Made by a program: the position numbers and the translations under genes. Shown here one piece after another: positions 1 through 10,663 of a stretch of DNA of 64,000 bases (its first letter is position 1; every line of letters starts with the position of its first letter). The notes beneath the pieces are model-generated. The model saw only the letters and a program-made list of their open reading frames with translations. It was not told the DNA's origin and did no database searches. The DNA is from Hyphomicrobiales bacterium (GTDB taxonomy: Bacteria > Pseudomonadota > Alphaproteobacteria > Rhizobiales > Rhizobiaceae), in the NCBI GenBank assembly GCA_900473205.1, contig UCLB01000006.1, positions 82,895 through 146,894 on the forward strand, in the 5' to 3' direction.

Positions 1-55
1 TAGCCCCGACGAAAATCTGCTCCGGCAGAACGTTTCCATTTAACAAGGAAACGCT

Positions 56-1474
56 CTAGGCGCGCGATCTCATGGAAGCCATCGCCTGTTGCAATATTTC
101 GATCATGCCTGGCCCATCGCATTGTGAGACATTGAACCGCATGAAGGCGGACGTGGTCTCTGCCTGACCGAAGATATTGCCCGGCGCGAGCACCATGTTT
201 TTCGCCAGTGCGTGTCGGGCAAGTTCGGCGGCATCTACCCTGTCGGGCAGCTTGCACCACAGAAAGACACCCGCCTGCGGTTCGATCCACGGCGTGATGC
301 CAATTCCTTTCAGTCGCGCCGCCACATCCAGTCTCGCATTGGCAAGCCGCGCCTTCACCGCCTCCATATGGCGGCGGTAATGGACGTCCTTGAGAGCGGT
401 GAACACCAACATTTCACTCAACTGGCTGCCGGAAAAGCTGGCGGCGATCTTCATGTCCGTCAGCGGCTCGATCCAGTCATTGGGTGCTGCAATGTAACCG
501 CAGCGGGCCGAAGCCGAGAGGGTTTTGGAAAAGCTGCCGATCTGCACGACGCGGTTGAGCCCATCAAAAGCGGCAAGACGTGGTGCCTTCTGCTCTTCGA
601 AATCCGCAAAGATATCGTCCTCGACAATGGTCATCCCGGCCCGTTCGGCCAGCATCAGTACCCGATGCGCGGTGACAGGCGACAGCACGGCTCCGGTCGG
701 ATTGTGGATGGCGGAATTGGTGATGTAGAGCCGGGGTTGATGCTCGCTCAAGGCCTGCTCGAACAGCGCCACATCCGGCCCATGGGGCGTGTAGGGTACC
801 CCAACGACCTTGACGCGGTGGGCGCGCAGAAGGGCGTGAAAGTTGAAATAGCATGGGTCATCCACCAGCACCGTCTGGCCGGGCTCCAGCAGAAAGCGGC
901 AGAGAAGATCGATGGCCTGCGTGCCGGAATCGACCAGCATGATCTGCTCCGAACCCGCCTGCACGCCCTGTTCTGCCAGCCGGCGGGAGAGAAGCTGCCG
1001 CATGGGCAAAAGCCCGAGCGGAGTGCTGTAGTCCGTCAAGTGCTGCAGGTCGCCGCGTGAGAGGGTGCGCATGGCGCGGCGCAGGATGTCTTCCGGCATC
1101 CATGAGGCTGGCATCCAGCCGCAACCGGGCTTTGCCATATCGTCGCGGCCATCCAGCGCCAGCCGTGATACCCAGAATGGGTCGATTGCCCGGTCGAGTT
1201 TTGGGCCGATATCGGCTAGAGAGAGCGGTGCAAGAGTGCTCGACACATAAAAGCCGGAGCCGGGGCGAGACCGGATGGCGCCTTCCGCCACCAGCCGTTC
1301 ATAGGCCTCCACAACGGTCGAAGCGGAGACCTGCATGGCCTTGGCAAAGCCACGCACGGATGGCAGCTTTGCGCCCGGCGTCAGCGTACGGGCAGAAATA
1401 CGGCGTCGAATCTCCGCCATGACAGCCTCTATGCGGGGCGCGGAACTGTCCACTTTTAGGGCGGCCATATTCAT
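56..1474 (-). CDS. MocR-type GntR/aminotransferase regulator
   Basis: This is a PLP-dependent regulator of the GntR/MocR family, 472 residues, the normal length. An N-terminal winged helix (about residues 15-85, with the GntR-type VRGFAKAMQVS and AYERLVAEGAI segments) is joined to a class I aminotransferase fold. The PLP lysine is in SFSKTLS at about residue 316. I start it at the ATG at 1474 because GGAG lies about eight bases upstream; the upstream ATG at 1495 has no ribosome binding site and would run into a palindrome. It is divergent from the DMT exporter at 1580, so the likely role is control of that gene and of itself. The effector is unknown. Confidence 0.9.
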   Translation of the reverse strand: MNMAALKVDSSAPRIEAVMAEIRRRISARTLTPGAKLPSVRGFAKAMQVSASTVVEAYERLVAEGAIRSRPGSGFYVSSTLAPLSLADIGPKLDRAIDPFWVSRLALDGRDDMAKPGCGWMPASWMPEDILRRAMRTLSRGDLQHLTDYSTPLGLLPMRQLLSRRLAEQGVQAGSEQIMLVDSGTQAIDLLCRFLLEPGQTVLVDDPCYFNFHALLRAHRVKVVGVPYTPHGPDVALFEQALSEHQPRLYITNSAIHNPTGAVLSPVTAHRVLMLAERAGMTIVEDDIFADFEEQKAPRLAAFDGLNRVVQIGSFSKTLSASARCGYIAAPNDWIEPLTDMKIAASFSGSQLSEMLVFTALKDVHYRRHMEAVKARLANARLDVAARLKGIGITPWIEPQAGVFLWCKLPDRVDAAELARHALAKNMVLAPGNIFGQAETTSAFMRFNVSQCDGPGMIEILQQAMASMRSRA

Positions 1475-1496
1475 CCGTACTGCTCCAGATACCATA

Positions 1497-1514
1497 ACAG
1501 TTTGTGTAAACTGT
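1497..1514. promoter_or_regulatory. Palindromic operator candidate between mocR-type gene and exporter
   Basis: ACAGTTT-GTGT-AAACTGT is a perfect 7+7 inverted repeat in the 105 bp divergent region, 23 bp before the regulator start. A further half-site-like ACTGTTT follows near 1520. That the adjacent MocR-type protein binds here is inference. Confidence 0.5.
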
Positions 1515-1579
1515 ATCGCACTGTTTCTGTCATTACCAGCCGTGACGGCGCATAGCTTTAGCCGAAATGGAGTTATGAC

Positions 1580-2443
1580 ATGGACAGAACATCGAGCGGC
1601 TGGTGGAGCGGATTTTTAGGCGTGGTCATCTTCAGCGGCTCTTTGCCTGCGACGCGTATGGCAGTGACGGGCTTTGACCCGGCGTTTCTGACGCTTGCCC
1701 GTGCCAGCATTGCAGGGCTGCTTGCTCTGGCGCTGCTTGTCGCATTTCAGCAAAAGCGTCCGGCGCGCAGCGATCTTCTGTCGCTAGCCATCGTTTCGCT
1801 GGGCGTTGTCGTCGGCTTTCCGCTGCTCACCGCCTTGGCGCTGAAACATATCACCTCGGCCCACTCCATCGTCTTCATCGGTCTTCTGCCGCTCGCCACC
1901 GCAATCTTCGCAGTGCTGCGTGGCGGGGAAAGGCCGCGCTTGGCGTTCTGGGCATTCTCCTGCCTCGGCAGTGCCTTGGTCGCCGGTTTTGCACTGACGC
2001 AGGATGGTGCCGCGTCGCTCAGCGGTGATCTCTTGATGCTAGGTGCTATTGCCGTTTGCGGGCTGGGTTATGCGGAAGGCGCTGCCCTGTCTCGGCGTCT
2101 GGGTGGCTGGCAGGTCATTTCCTGGGCGCTGGTTTTGTCGCTGCCCGTCATGCTGCCGCTCGCCATTTTCACGATGCCTGCAAACTGGGGCAACATAACC
2201 GGCACGGCGTGGGGCGGCCTGTTTTACGTGTCGCTGTTCAGCATGCTGATTGGCTTCATCTTCTGGTATCGCGGGCTGGCGCTTGGCGGCATCGCGGCTG
2301 TCGGGCAATTGCAATTGCTCCAGCCCTTCTTCGGCCTCACGCTGGCCGCGACCCTGCTGGGTGAGCCAGTGAGTGTGGCGATGATGGTCGTCACACTGGG
2401 TGTCGTGGCCTGCGTGGCGGGTGCCAAGAAGTTTTCGACGTAG
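1580..2443 (+). CDS. EamA/DMT-family transporter
   Basis: A 287-residue inner-membrane protein of the drug/metabolite transporter superfamily. It has about ten hydrophobic helices arranged as two EamA repeats (roughly residues 8-135 and 150-283). The ATG at 1580 has GGAG about nine bases upstream. It is divergent from the MocR-type regulator, a common arrangement for amino-acid or metabolite exporters. The substrate cannot be told from sequence. It ends 15 bp from the convergent muramidase gene. Confidence 0.88.
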   Translation: MDRTSSGWWSGFLGVVIFSGSLPATRMAVTGFDPAFLTLARASIAGLLALALLVAFQQKRPARSDLLSLAIVSLGVVVGFPLLTALALKHITSAHSIVFIGLLPLATAIFAVLRGGERPRLAFWAFSCLGSALVAGFALTQDGAASLSGDLLMLGAIAVCGLGYAEGAALSRRLGGWQVISWALVLSLPVMLPLAIFTMPANWGNITGTAWGGLFYVSLFSMLIGFIFWYRGLALGGIAAVGQLQLLQPFFGLTLAATLLGEPVSVAMMVVTLGVVACVAGAKKFST

Positions 2444-2458
2444 GCGCCCGCCCGGTGA

Positions 2459-3535
2459 TCAGCCGTTGCTGCGTGTCCAGCGATGCCAGGACTCTTCGCT
2501 GCCGCTGAAGACGTTGAGGTCGATCTTGCCTTCCACCCCATGCGACAGACCGGAGCCGGAATATTGCCAGAACAGCCATTTGCGATCCGGATAGACCTTG
2601 GATGGATGCTGGGCCACAGCGCGCAGCCAGAAGGGGTAGTTCAGGAGTTCGCCTGACAGGTGATCCTTGTAGAAATCCGGTGCGGTATAGATGATCGGGC
2701 GCTGGCCATAATGGCGCTCCAGCATGTCCATGAAGACCTGCATCTTTTCCAGCACCTTGGCGCGGGGCAGGCGCATTTTGCAGCTGGATTCGCCGTTATA
2801 TTCCACGTCGATGACGGGTGGCAGGGCGTCCGGGTCACGCGGCACGTTGCGAATGAACCATTCAGCCTGATGACTTGCAGGGCGGCACCAGTAGAAGAAG
2901 TGGTAGGCACCTCGTTTGACACCAGCCGCCTTGGCGCGGTTCCAGTTGGTCTTGAACATCGGGTCCAGATGGTCGCCGCCATCGGTTGCCTTGATGAAGG
3001 CGAAGTTCGCGCCGCGTGATCTCAACCGTTCCCAATCGATATCGCCCTGCCAGCGGGAAACATCGACACCGTGAACCGGGAAATGCCGTGGCGTGACCTT
3101 GCCGAAATTGATTGGCTTGGCATCGCTGAAATTGGACTTGAAAATGCGCGAGCGCACCGCCGGACCGGCATTGATGGCAGGTGCTGCGGCCATGGCCATC
3201 TGCACCGGCTTTTCATTGGGTAGAACCACACCGGCCTGCGGGGCCATCGGTCTCTCGATCTCTGGCACCACGCGCGGTGCCGTCTGATGATCAACGGCAG
3301 CAAAAGCGGGTGAACCTGATGGCATCGGACCGCCCCAGGCCAGCACTTTTTGCGCGGGTTCGGCACGAAACGGGGCGCCGACACTGGCTTGCGGCACGGG
3401 AGCCGAAGGCGTCACCGAACTCGTGGTTTCCTTGGAAGGTATGCCCGCCATCAGGCCTTCCGGCCCGGAACTGGACGTACAGCCGGTAATGGATAGGCAG
3501 GCTAGGACGAAGGCTGGCACTGTCAATCGATGCAT
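2459..3535 (-). CDS. GH25 muramidase (lysozyme-like) lipoprotein
   Basis: A 358-residue exported protein. The N-terminus MHRLTVPAFVLACLSITGC is a lipoprotein signal with the acceptor Cys at about residue 19, which is why I start at 3535 and not at 3580. A low-complexity Pro/Ala linker runs to about residue 150. The C-terminal 200 residues are a glycoside hydrolase family 25 barrel, shown by HGVDVSRWQGDIDW, the catalytic Asp-Glu pair in PVIDVEY, and FWQYSGSG near the end. It should cleave the N-acetylmuramic acid beta-1,4 linkage in the periplasm. A role in wall remodelling is more likely than phage lysis, since no phage genes lie nearby. Confidence 0.9.
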   Translation of the reverse strand: MHRLTVPAFVLACLSITGCTSSSGPEGLMAGIPSKETTSSVTPSAPVPQASVGAPFRAEPAQKVLAWGGPMPSGSPAFAAVDHQTAPRVVPEIERPMAPQAGVVLPNEKPVQMAMAAAPAINAGPAVRSRIFKSNFSDAKPINFGKVTPRHFPVHGVDVSRWQGDIDWERLRSRGANFAFIKATDGGDHLDPMFKTNWNRAKAAGVKRGAYHFFYWCRPASHQAEWFIRNVPRDPDALPPVIDVEYNGESSCKMRLPRAKVLEKMQVFMDMLERHYGQRPIIYTAPDFYKDHLSGELLNYPFWLRAVAQHPSKVYPDRKWLFWQYSGSGLSHGVEGKIDLNVFSGSEESWHRWTRSNG

Positions 3536-3723
3536 GAGAACCCGTACGCAAAACAAGCGGGCAAGCACAACGCGCACCACCCTGAGACCCGAGAAAAAAT
3601 ATGACTAACGACAAATTATCAAAAAAGGCTGAATCCAATCTTTACGGATGCAGATGAGCCAGAGCGGGAGGAATTTTTTAAGGTCAAGATTTCGCTATCG
3701 AGATGTGAACGCCAGAAAGCAAA

Positions 3724-3748
3724 ACGCGCGGACAAGATGCCCGCGCGT
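3724..3748 (-). terminator. Rho-independent terminator of the chemoreceptor gene
   Basis: On the minus strand an eight-base stem (ACGCGCGG / CCGCGCGT) with a nine-base loop is followed by TTTTG, about 25 bp after the stop of the chemoreceptor gene. Confidence 0.75.
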
Positions 3749-3773
3749 CAGTTAGATCATCAGTCGATGGAGC

Positions 3774-6287
3774 TTATGCAGCGAAACGGTGGTTCCGCTG
3801 TCTGTCATGCGATTCCAGACGGAACTGCTCCAGCAGACTCAGCAGCTGATCGGTTTCTTCGTTCAGCTGTTCGCTGGCCGCACTTGTTTCTTCCACCATG
3901 GCCGCATTCTGCTGCGTCAGCAGATCCACCTCGCCGACGGAGCTGTTGATCTGCTGCATGGCAACGGACTGGTCCTGTGTCGCCTGGGTGATCTGGTGGA
4001 CCTGATCGCTGACATGGGAAATCTGCGTGCCGATCTGGGCAAGTGCTTCACCCGTCTTGGTCACAAGGCTCGATCCGGCTGCGACTTCGGTGGAGGAGAT
4101 TGCAATCAGCTCACGGATTTCCTTGGCGGCTGCGGCTGATCTCTGGGCAAGCTCGCGGACCTCATGGGCAACCACGGCAAAACCCTTGCCGGCTTCACCC
4201 GCACGCGCCGCTTCCACGCCCGCGTTCAAGGCCAGCAGGTTTGTCTGGAACGAGATGGAGTCGATGACCTCGGTGATATTGCCGATTGTCTGGGACGCAT
4301 TCTCGATGCGCTGCATGGCCGAGACCGCGTTGCGGACGATGACCAGCGATTCCTCGGTGTTGCGACGGGTCTTGTCGACAATGCCGTTGGCTTCGCGGGC
4401 GCGGTCCACGGCATTGCGCATGTTGGAATTGACCTCGTCCACTGCCGCTGCCGTTTCTTCCAGCGACGCCGCCTGACGTTCGGTACGGCGGGCCAGATCG
4501 ACGGCGGATTCCGACATTTGCTGGGCATTGCCTCTGATGGCACCGACATTCTCGCGAATGCCGCCAATCGTCTCGCGCAGCCGCAGCATAGACTGGTTAA
4601 AGTCTACGCGCAGTTGCTCCAGGCGGTCGTTGAAGGGCGTGTCGATGGTGGTGGAGATATCACCGGCAGACAGGCGCTCCAGACCGCCAGCCAAGGCGCT
4701 GACCGCAAACTGGATCTGGCGATCCAGCTCCTTGCGCTCGGCATCATTGGACTGCCGCTGTGCTTCGGCAGAAGCGCGTTGCTCTTCAGTAGCAACCTCC
4801 AGGCGGGTGCGCTCCTCGGCATTTTCCTTAAAGACCTCAAGCGCACGCGCCATGTCGCCGATTTCGTCGTAACGGTTCTTACCATCCAGCGGAATGTCGA
4901 TATCGCCCTTGGCCAGACGCTTCATTGCATTGACGATGCCGAGGATCGGACCCTTGAAGGTCATGACCAGACCGATACCGGCAAAGATTGCGACGAACAC
5001 GCCGATGACCATGGCAGAGAGCGAGATGCTGTCAGCCTTGCTGCGTTCCGTATCTGCAGCGGTGCGCTGCTTTTCGGCGAAATCCGTCAGATTGACCCAG
5101 ACACGGCGGATTTGCTCTTCCGCCATGCTGAAGGCAACCTTGCGCTGCTGTGACAGGGCCAGAAGATCGGCTGCGGCGCGATCCAGTTTGGTTGCGGTTT
5201 CGTCGATGATCTTGGCGCTCTTGCGGGTGATATCGGACATCGCCGCATCACTCGACATGCTACCTGCCGAAACATTCAGACGGAAAGCGGCATCGCTGAA
5301 CTTTTCCTGTGCAGCCTTGGTTGGGGCGGCGACATAGCCTGCCATTTCAAGCTCAAGGTTCTTGGCATCATCACCGATCTGGCGCGCGGTTGCCAGAAAT
5401 GTGCTGGCCTGTTCGATGGGCTGGTCAAGCTGGCCGAAAACTTCCGTCGCCTGCCGGGATTTGACGGTCGCAAAACCCTGGAGACGAATGGTTGCCGGGC
5501 GCATGAGGTTGACCACGCGCTCAATGGTGCCGACGGTGGCATCATTGACGACACCGATGTCCAGCTGCGCGCGGATTTGCGTCACGCCATCGGCAAGCTG
5601 ATCGATGATCATCTTCTGGTCGGCGGAGGCAATGGCGACAAGTTCCTTGACGGTCGGCTCCAGCGTGCCGATGGCAGCCTTCACCACGGCGGTCTTTTCT
5701 TCCGGCGAGGTGACCTTGTTGAAGTCGGTCACAACGGTGGCAATGAGGTTGGCGCCGCGGTTCAGCTTGTCGGCCTCACGCAAAAGCAGCTTGGCCTTGG
5801 TCTCGTCGGTCTGAAGCGTATTTCTGATGTTGGTGGCGTTGGCCAGAAGACCGTTCAGCTCTTTCAGCACGGTGGAGAGGTCGGCACCCATGCCAGCACG
5901 AAGCGCCTGCTCCTTCTGGTGGCTCGACCACAATTCATCGACTTGGCTATCGATGGTTTTTGTCCGCTCGATTGCATCTTTTATTTCGGTGGAGCTTCCA
6001 TCTTCGTTCGCACGCAGGAAATTGGCCTGCTCGGCCAGCTGGCGGTGCAGCGCCGTGCGCGTCTCATCATTGGTGTTGTTCAGAAAAGATGTCATGCCGC
6101 CATAGACTTCCTTAAATCCCGTCAAGGATTGAAGGATGGTGTTGGAAACATCCATGCGACTTTGCAAAAGGTTTGAGGCATAGAGGCCCGAAAGCCCTAC
6201 TGCCAGAATACTTGCGACGAATGGCGCGATAAAAACAATGACTTTTGTCTGTATTTTGAAGCGCGCTAATAAGTTGTCGATAAGCAT
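3774..6287 (-). CDS. Methyl-accepting chemotaxis protein
   Basis: An 837-residue transmembrane chemoreceptor. Membrane helices lie at about residues 15-40 and 430-452 and enclose a large, mostly helical periplasmic domain of nearly 390 residues. A HAMP domain follows ([22 protein letters not shown]), then a second HAMP-like segment ([16 protein letters not shown]) and the signalling coiled coil, with the conserved hairpin around [18 protein letters not shown]. No C-terminal CheR-binding pentapeptide is seen. I chose the ATG at 6287, which has GGGGA just upstream, over a TTG at 6299. No che genes are near, so it is an orphan receptor for an unknown ligand. Confidence 0.95.
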   Translation of the reverse strand: MLIDNLLARFKIQTKVIVFIAPFVASILAVGLSGLYASNLLQSRMDVSNTILQSLTGFKEVYGGMTSFLNNTNDETRTALHRQLAEQANFLRANEDGSSTEIKDAIERTKTIDSQVDELWSSHQKEQALRAGMGADLSTVLKELNGLLANATNIRNTLQTDETKAKLLLREADKLNRGANLIATVVTDFNKVTSPEEKTAVVKAAIGTLEPTVKELVAIASADQKMIIDQLADGVTQIRAQLDIGVVNDATVGTIERVVNLMRPATIRLQGFATVKSRQATEVFGQLDQPIEQASTFLATARQIGDDAKNLELEMAGYVAAPTKAAQEKFSDAAFRLNVSAGSMSSDAAMSDITRKSAKIIDETATKLDRAAADLLALSQQRKVAFSMAEEQIRRVWVNLTDFAEKQRTAADTERSKADSISLSAMVIGVFVAIFAGIGLVMTFKGPILGIVNAMKRLAKGDIDIPLDGKNRYDEIGDMARALEVFKENAEERTRLEVATEEQRASAEAQRQSNDAERKELDRQIQFAVSALAGGLERLSAGDISTTIDTPFNDRLEQLRVDFNQSMLRLRETIGGIRENVGAIRGNAQQMSESAVDLARRTERQAASLEETAAAVDEVNSNMRNAVDRAREANGIVDKTRRNTEESLVIVRNAVSAMQRIENASQTIGNITEVIDSISFQTNLLALNAGVEAARAGEAGKGFAVVAHEVRELAQRSAAAAKEIRELIAISSTEVAAGSSLVTKTGEALAQIGTQISHVSDQVHQITQATQDQSVAMQQINSSVGEVDLLTQQNAAMVEETSAASEQLNEETDQLLSLLEQFRLESHDRQRNHRFAA

Positions 6288-6422
6288 TATATTCCCCAAG
6301 GCCAGTTTTTGATTTTGACTTTCTTCGCGGCTGAAAAGACCAGCGCCCTACCACTTCTGCAACCGAGGTTTGAAAATAGTGTTAATATTCAGTGAGTTCC
6401 GTATTGTGTTGTTTCGCATGGC

Positions 6423-6450
6423 AAAGCCGGCGGAAAGAACCACCGGCTTT
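6423..6450 (-). terminator. Hairpin downstream of the alpha/beta hydrolase gene
   Basis: AAAGCCGG and CCGGCTTT form an eight-base stem about 30 bp beyond the stop at 6478. The T-run is short, so this is a possible terminator only. Confidence 0.5.
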
Positions 6451-6477
6451 GATCGATATCCCTGACGGCTGAGACGG

Positions 6478-7548
6478 TCAGTTGCTGGCTTTAAGCGTCG
6501 TCTGAAACGCATCCACGATCAGCTTCACCAGTTGCGCGTGAATATCCCTGCGGTCGCGCGGGCCTGCCGGTTCGCAGATCGGGTCTATCTCCCCGACCGA
6601 TTTCAGAAACTCGGCGGCGTCAGGTTTGCACACGGGCAGGAAGCTGAAGTGATCGGCATCATCAACCTGCGCATAGGTCGCATGTGGCACAGCCCTGGCA
6701 AGCTGGTCCGACAGCACGGAAACAGGAATCTTGCCGACACTGCCCAGATTGATGAAGGACAGCGGAATGTCGATGGCCCTCAAGCTGTCCTTGGTGAAGG
6801 CAACCTCAAGACCGGGATCGACAAGAACCGCCGTGCGGATGCGGGCATCGTGGTTGGACTGTTCGAACCGTGCCTTGTCGACACTGCGTAGATCGAACTT
6901 CGGCACGGTGATCGGCGCATCGTTTTTGTACCCACGCCCGCCCGAAAACCACCTGCAATCCATCGAGGTCGCATAATCAACGCAATATTGCACATAGGCG
7001 TCGAGATCGGCCCGCGCACCGGCCAGTTCCAGCGCCGTACTACCACCCAAGGAAAAGCCGAGAACGCCGATACGACTGGCATCGATGGTTTTTGACCATT
7101 TCGCATCGGTTGTCAGCGAGGTGATGATGGTGGAGATATCATCCGTCCGCTCCCATATTTTCGGCGTATCTTCCGGGGTGGAATCGCCGCTGGTCGTGCC
7201 GGGATGATCGGGTGCGACGACCAGGAAACCAGCTTCGGCCAGCGCCGTTGCAACCCACGCCATGCCGATACCGCGTGAGCCGGAGCCGTGCGACAGGATA
7301 ACAAGCGGCAAATGTTCGGGTTGAATGGCGGCATTCTTGAGAGCGGCGGCACCTTCGAAAATCCTGTTTTCGCCGACCCTGACCGTTTCGCCTCTGCCAT
7401 CAGACGGATACCAGACGGTGACGGCCAAATCCTTGGCGCGGGCAGGGGAATGGATGGTGATATCACGGGTGCCGACACTCTCACCCGCCAGAGCGGATTG
7501 CAGGGTGAATGCCGACAGAAGAATGGTTGCGGAGATGATGGAGCGCAT
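6478..7548 (-). CDS. Secreted alpha/beta hydrolase (dienelactone/PAF-acetylhydrolase-like)
   Basis: A 356-residue protein with a Sec signal peptide ending near ALAGES (about residue 22). The alpha/beta hydrolase fold is shown by LVILSHGSGSRG (oxyanion region) and the nucleophile elbow GFSLGGS with Ser at about residue 167. DDADHFSF near residue 297 supplies the likely catalytic His. The overall pattern resembles the predicted dienelactone hydrolase/PAF-acetylhydrolase group, so an esterase or lipase activity in the periplasm is likely; the substrate is unknown. It is divergent from the AraC-family gene at 7692, which may control it. Confidence 0.85.
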   Translation of the reverse strand: MRSIISATILLSAFTLQSALAGESVGTRDITIHSPARAKDLAVTVWYPSDGRGETVRVGENRIFEGAAALKNAAIQPEHLPLVILSHGSGSRGIGMAWVATALAEAGFLVVAPDHPGTTSGDSTPEDTPKIWERTDDISTIITSLTTDAKWSKTIDASRIGVLGFSLGGSTALELAGARADLDAYVQYCVDYATSMDCRWFSGGRGYKNDAPITVPKFDLRSVDKARFEQSNHDARIRTAVLVDPGLEVAFTKDSLRAIDIPLSFINLGSVGKIPVSVLSDQLARAVPHATYAQVDDADHFSFLPVCKPDAAEFLKSVGEIDPICEPAGPRDRRDIHAQLVKLIVDAFQTTLKASN

Positions 7549-7691
7549 GGAAAAGCCTCATGGTTTGAAACAACGAGGCTGGTTTCGATCCATTGCAGTT
7601 TTTTCACGCCCTGAAACATGTTTGAGGTCGTCCGCAAACGCGATCTGGTCCATGTAGGAGGCATTCTTCTTTTTGTTTCAGGTCGCCTGCC

Positions 7692-8753
7692 GTGGTTTTC
7701 ATTCCCTTGCCCATTGTCGTCGCACTCTTGCTGTGTCTGATGCTGGTATCGATCCTTCGCGGTAATGGCGAAGGCAAAGCCAATCGACCGTTTCTGGCCT
7801 TGATTGCGCTGAGCGCCGTGCAATCCACTCTGGTCGGTCTGCGGTGGGGATATCAGATCGACGCGCTGAAATTCGCCCTGCCGATCATGGCGTCATTCTT
7901 GCCGTCGCTCGCCTATGCCAGTTTTCGCAGTCTGATGAAGGACTGGAACGTCAGGAGTGCCGCAAACATCGCAAGTATCGCCTTGCCGCCCGTGGTCATT
8001 GCCGTCACACTGGTCGTGTTTCCTATCGCCATCGATTTCATGCTGATCACGCTCTTCGTCGGCTATGCGATTGCCATCGTGCTTCTCGGACGCCGAGGGC
8101 CGGATGGGTTGGAGGAGGCGCAATTTGCCAGTGTCACATCGGTCCACCACGCGCTCTATATTGCTGCCGCCGCCCTTTGCCTGTCGGCGGCTTTCGATGT
8201 TCTCGTCCTGCTCGATTTTCACTGGGCGCGCGGCGAAAATGCAGGCGTGATCGTCAGCAATGGCAATCTGCTCGGCCTTCTCCTGATCGGCCTCACCGCA
8301 TGGGTTGCCGGAGACAGCAAACCGGAGGCACTGCCAAGCATCGTTGAGCCGGACACGGAGGCAGCCAGCCCGACTGCCGAAGATCAAGAGATCATGTCAC
8401 GGCTGGATGATCTGATGGCGCGGCAAAAATTTTATCGCGACGAGAACCTCAATCTGACCCGGTTGGCTCGCAGGCTATCGCTGCCCAGCCGCCAGATTTC
8501 CCACGCCATCAACCGCGCAACGGGCGGCAATGTCTCGCAATATATCAATGCGCTGAGGGTAAGGGATGCCTGCCGGCTGCTGGAGGAAACGGATCAATCC
8601 GTGACCGCGATCATGCTGGAAAGCGGCTTTCAGACCAAATCCAACTTCAATCGCGAATTCCGCCGCATCACCGGCATGAGCCCGTTGGCATGGCGGGAGC
8701 GGGAAGTCTGGAAGCTCGTCTCTGCCACCAATAAAAATGGCCACCCGGCATAG
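7692..8753 (+). CDS. AraC-family regulator with membrane N-terminus
   Basis: A 353-residue protein with a GTG start at 7692. The first 200 residues are hydrophobic, with about six or seven membrane helices. The C-terminal 110 residues are an AraC-type double helix-turn-helix (FYRDENLNLTRLARRL, then ITGMSPLAWRE). Membrane-anchored AraC regulators of this build are common in Rhizobiaceae. The divergent hydrolase gene is the obvious candidate target, separated by about 140 bp, but no clear operator was seen. Its start is supported by the hydrophobic MVFIPLPIVVALLL; the ribosome binding site is weak. Confidence 0.85.
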   Translation: MVFIPLPIVVALLLCLMLVSILRGNGEGKANRPFLALIALSAVQSTLVGLRWGYQIDALKFALPIMASFLPSLAYASFRSLMKDWNVRSAANIASIALPPVVIAVTLVVFPIAIDFMLITLFVGYAIAIVLLGRRGPDGLEEAQFASVTSVHHALYIAAAALCLSAAFDVLVLLDFHWARGENAGVIVSNGNLLGLLLIGLTAWVAGDSKPEALPSIVEPDTEAASPTAEDQEIMSRLDDLMARQKFYRDENLNLTRLARRLSLPSRQISHAINRATGGNVSQYINALRVRDACRLLEETDQSVTAIMLESGFQTKSNFNREFRRITGMSPLAWREREVWKLVSATNKNGHPA

Positions 8754-8766
8754 TCGGGCGGCCATT
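8736..8766 (-). terminator. Terminator of the TRAP binding-protein gene, overlapping the araC-type stop
   Basis: AATGGCC and GGCCATT form the outer stem and CCCG/CGGG the inner stem. On the minus strand it is followed by TTTATT, about 22 bp after the stop at 8789. The hairpin overlaps the last codons of the plus-strand AraC gene. Confidence 0.65.
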
Positions 8767-8788
8767 CGGTACGATCAAAATCAGATGA

Positions 8789-9976
<1,188 letters not shown>

Positions 9977-10041
9977 TCAAGAGAATCTTGGTGATATTGC
10001 GTCAAGCATTTCCGTTTTTCTAATGGACGCAAGCTCTTGCT

Positions 10042-10506
10042 TTATCGCTTCATTGCGGGATCATCGAATGCCGGATTGTAGAAGAGGGAAAGCGTCAGGC
10101 TGCGGGCGATGCGCTCGGCCGTGGCCATGAACCAGTCCCGTGCCTCCCGGCTGGGCGCGATCTCTTCCAGCGTCTGCGCAAAAAGCGCCAGCCATTGCGT
10201 GAACAACCCCTCGCTCAGCCCATCCATGCCATGATGCGCCTGCACCGGCTTGCCGCCATAGGCTCCGGTCTTGAATGCGATGGCAGACCAGAAGCCTTTC
10301 ATCTTATCCATATGCTCCGGCCAGCGACCATTCAGGCGATTGTCGAACACCGGGCCGAGGGTCTCATGATCGCGAATACGGGCATAGAAGGTCTCTACCA
10401 GCCTGTCGATAAAGGCCACATCGACGCCGATCTCCGTCATTGCTGCCTCCGCACGGCTTTGTATCTCTGCACTGTGCGCGGCCCGTGCCTGAATGCTTTC
10501 GGTCAT
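10042..10506 (-). CDS. Group III truncated haemoglobin
   Basis: A 154-residue truncated globin. The B-helix Phe-Tyr pair is in FIDRLVETFYARI, and VQAHHGM carries the proximal His, both matching group III (trHbP). Roles proposed for this group are oxygen or nitric oxide handling and redox protection; the role here is unknown. I place the start at 10506 because GGAGAAG lies seven bases upstream; longer in-frame starts at 10524 and 10557 have no such site. It is divergent from mbfA, and the Irr-type boxes in the shared promoter may make it iron-responsive. Confidence 0.88.
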   Translation of the reverse strand: MTESIQARAAHSAEIQSRAEAAMTEIGVDVAFIDRLVETFYARIRDHETLGPVFDNRLNGRWPEHMDKMKGFWSAIAFKTGAYGGKPVQAHHGMDGLSEGLFTQWLALFAQTLEEIAPSREARDWFMATAERIARSLTLSLFYNPAFDDPAMKR

Positions 10507-10586
10507 CAATATCTTCTCCGTCATGGGCGCATTATGGACGCCCGATCCGCCGCTCACAATGCGACGTTTTGGACGTTGAAAAAACG

Positions 10587-10605
10587 AATTAGAATCGTTC
10601 TAATT
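10587..10605. promoter_or_regulatory. ICE motif 1 (Irr-type iron control element)
   Basis: AATTAGAA-TCG-TTCTAATT is a perfect 8+8 inverted repeat matching the rhizobial ICE pattern TTAGAA-N3-TTCTAA. It lies about 59 bp before mbfA and 80 bp before the globin start. Confidence 0.75.
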
Positions 10606-10634
10606 TCACTTGCGGAAAATATCGCGGAGGATTA

Positions 10635-10650
10635 TTTAGAATTATTCTAA
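10635..10650. promoter_or_regulatory. ICE motif 2 (Irr-type iron control element)
   Basis: TTTAGAA-TTA-TTCTAA matches the full ICE pattern and ends 13 bp before the mbfA start codon, a repressor position. In Agrobacterium and Bradyrhizobium mbfA is a known Irr-repressed gene. Confidence 0.8.
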
Positions 10651-10663
10651 GTAGGATGATCCC

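Noticed and set aside
212..1060. 282-codon plus-strand open frame over the MocR-type gene
   Set aside because: Antisense shadow; the minus-strand protein has both expected domains.
4164..5153. 329-codon plus-strand open frame inside the chemoreceptor gene
   Set aside because: Antisense shadow of a coiled-coil protein; no start signals.
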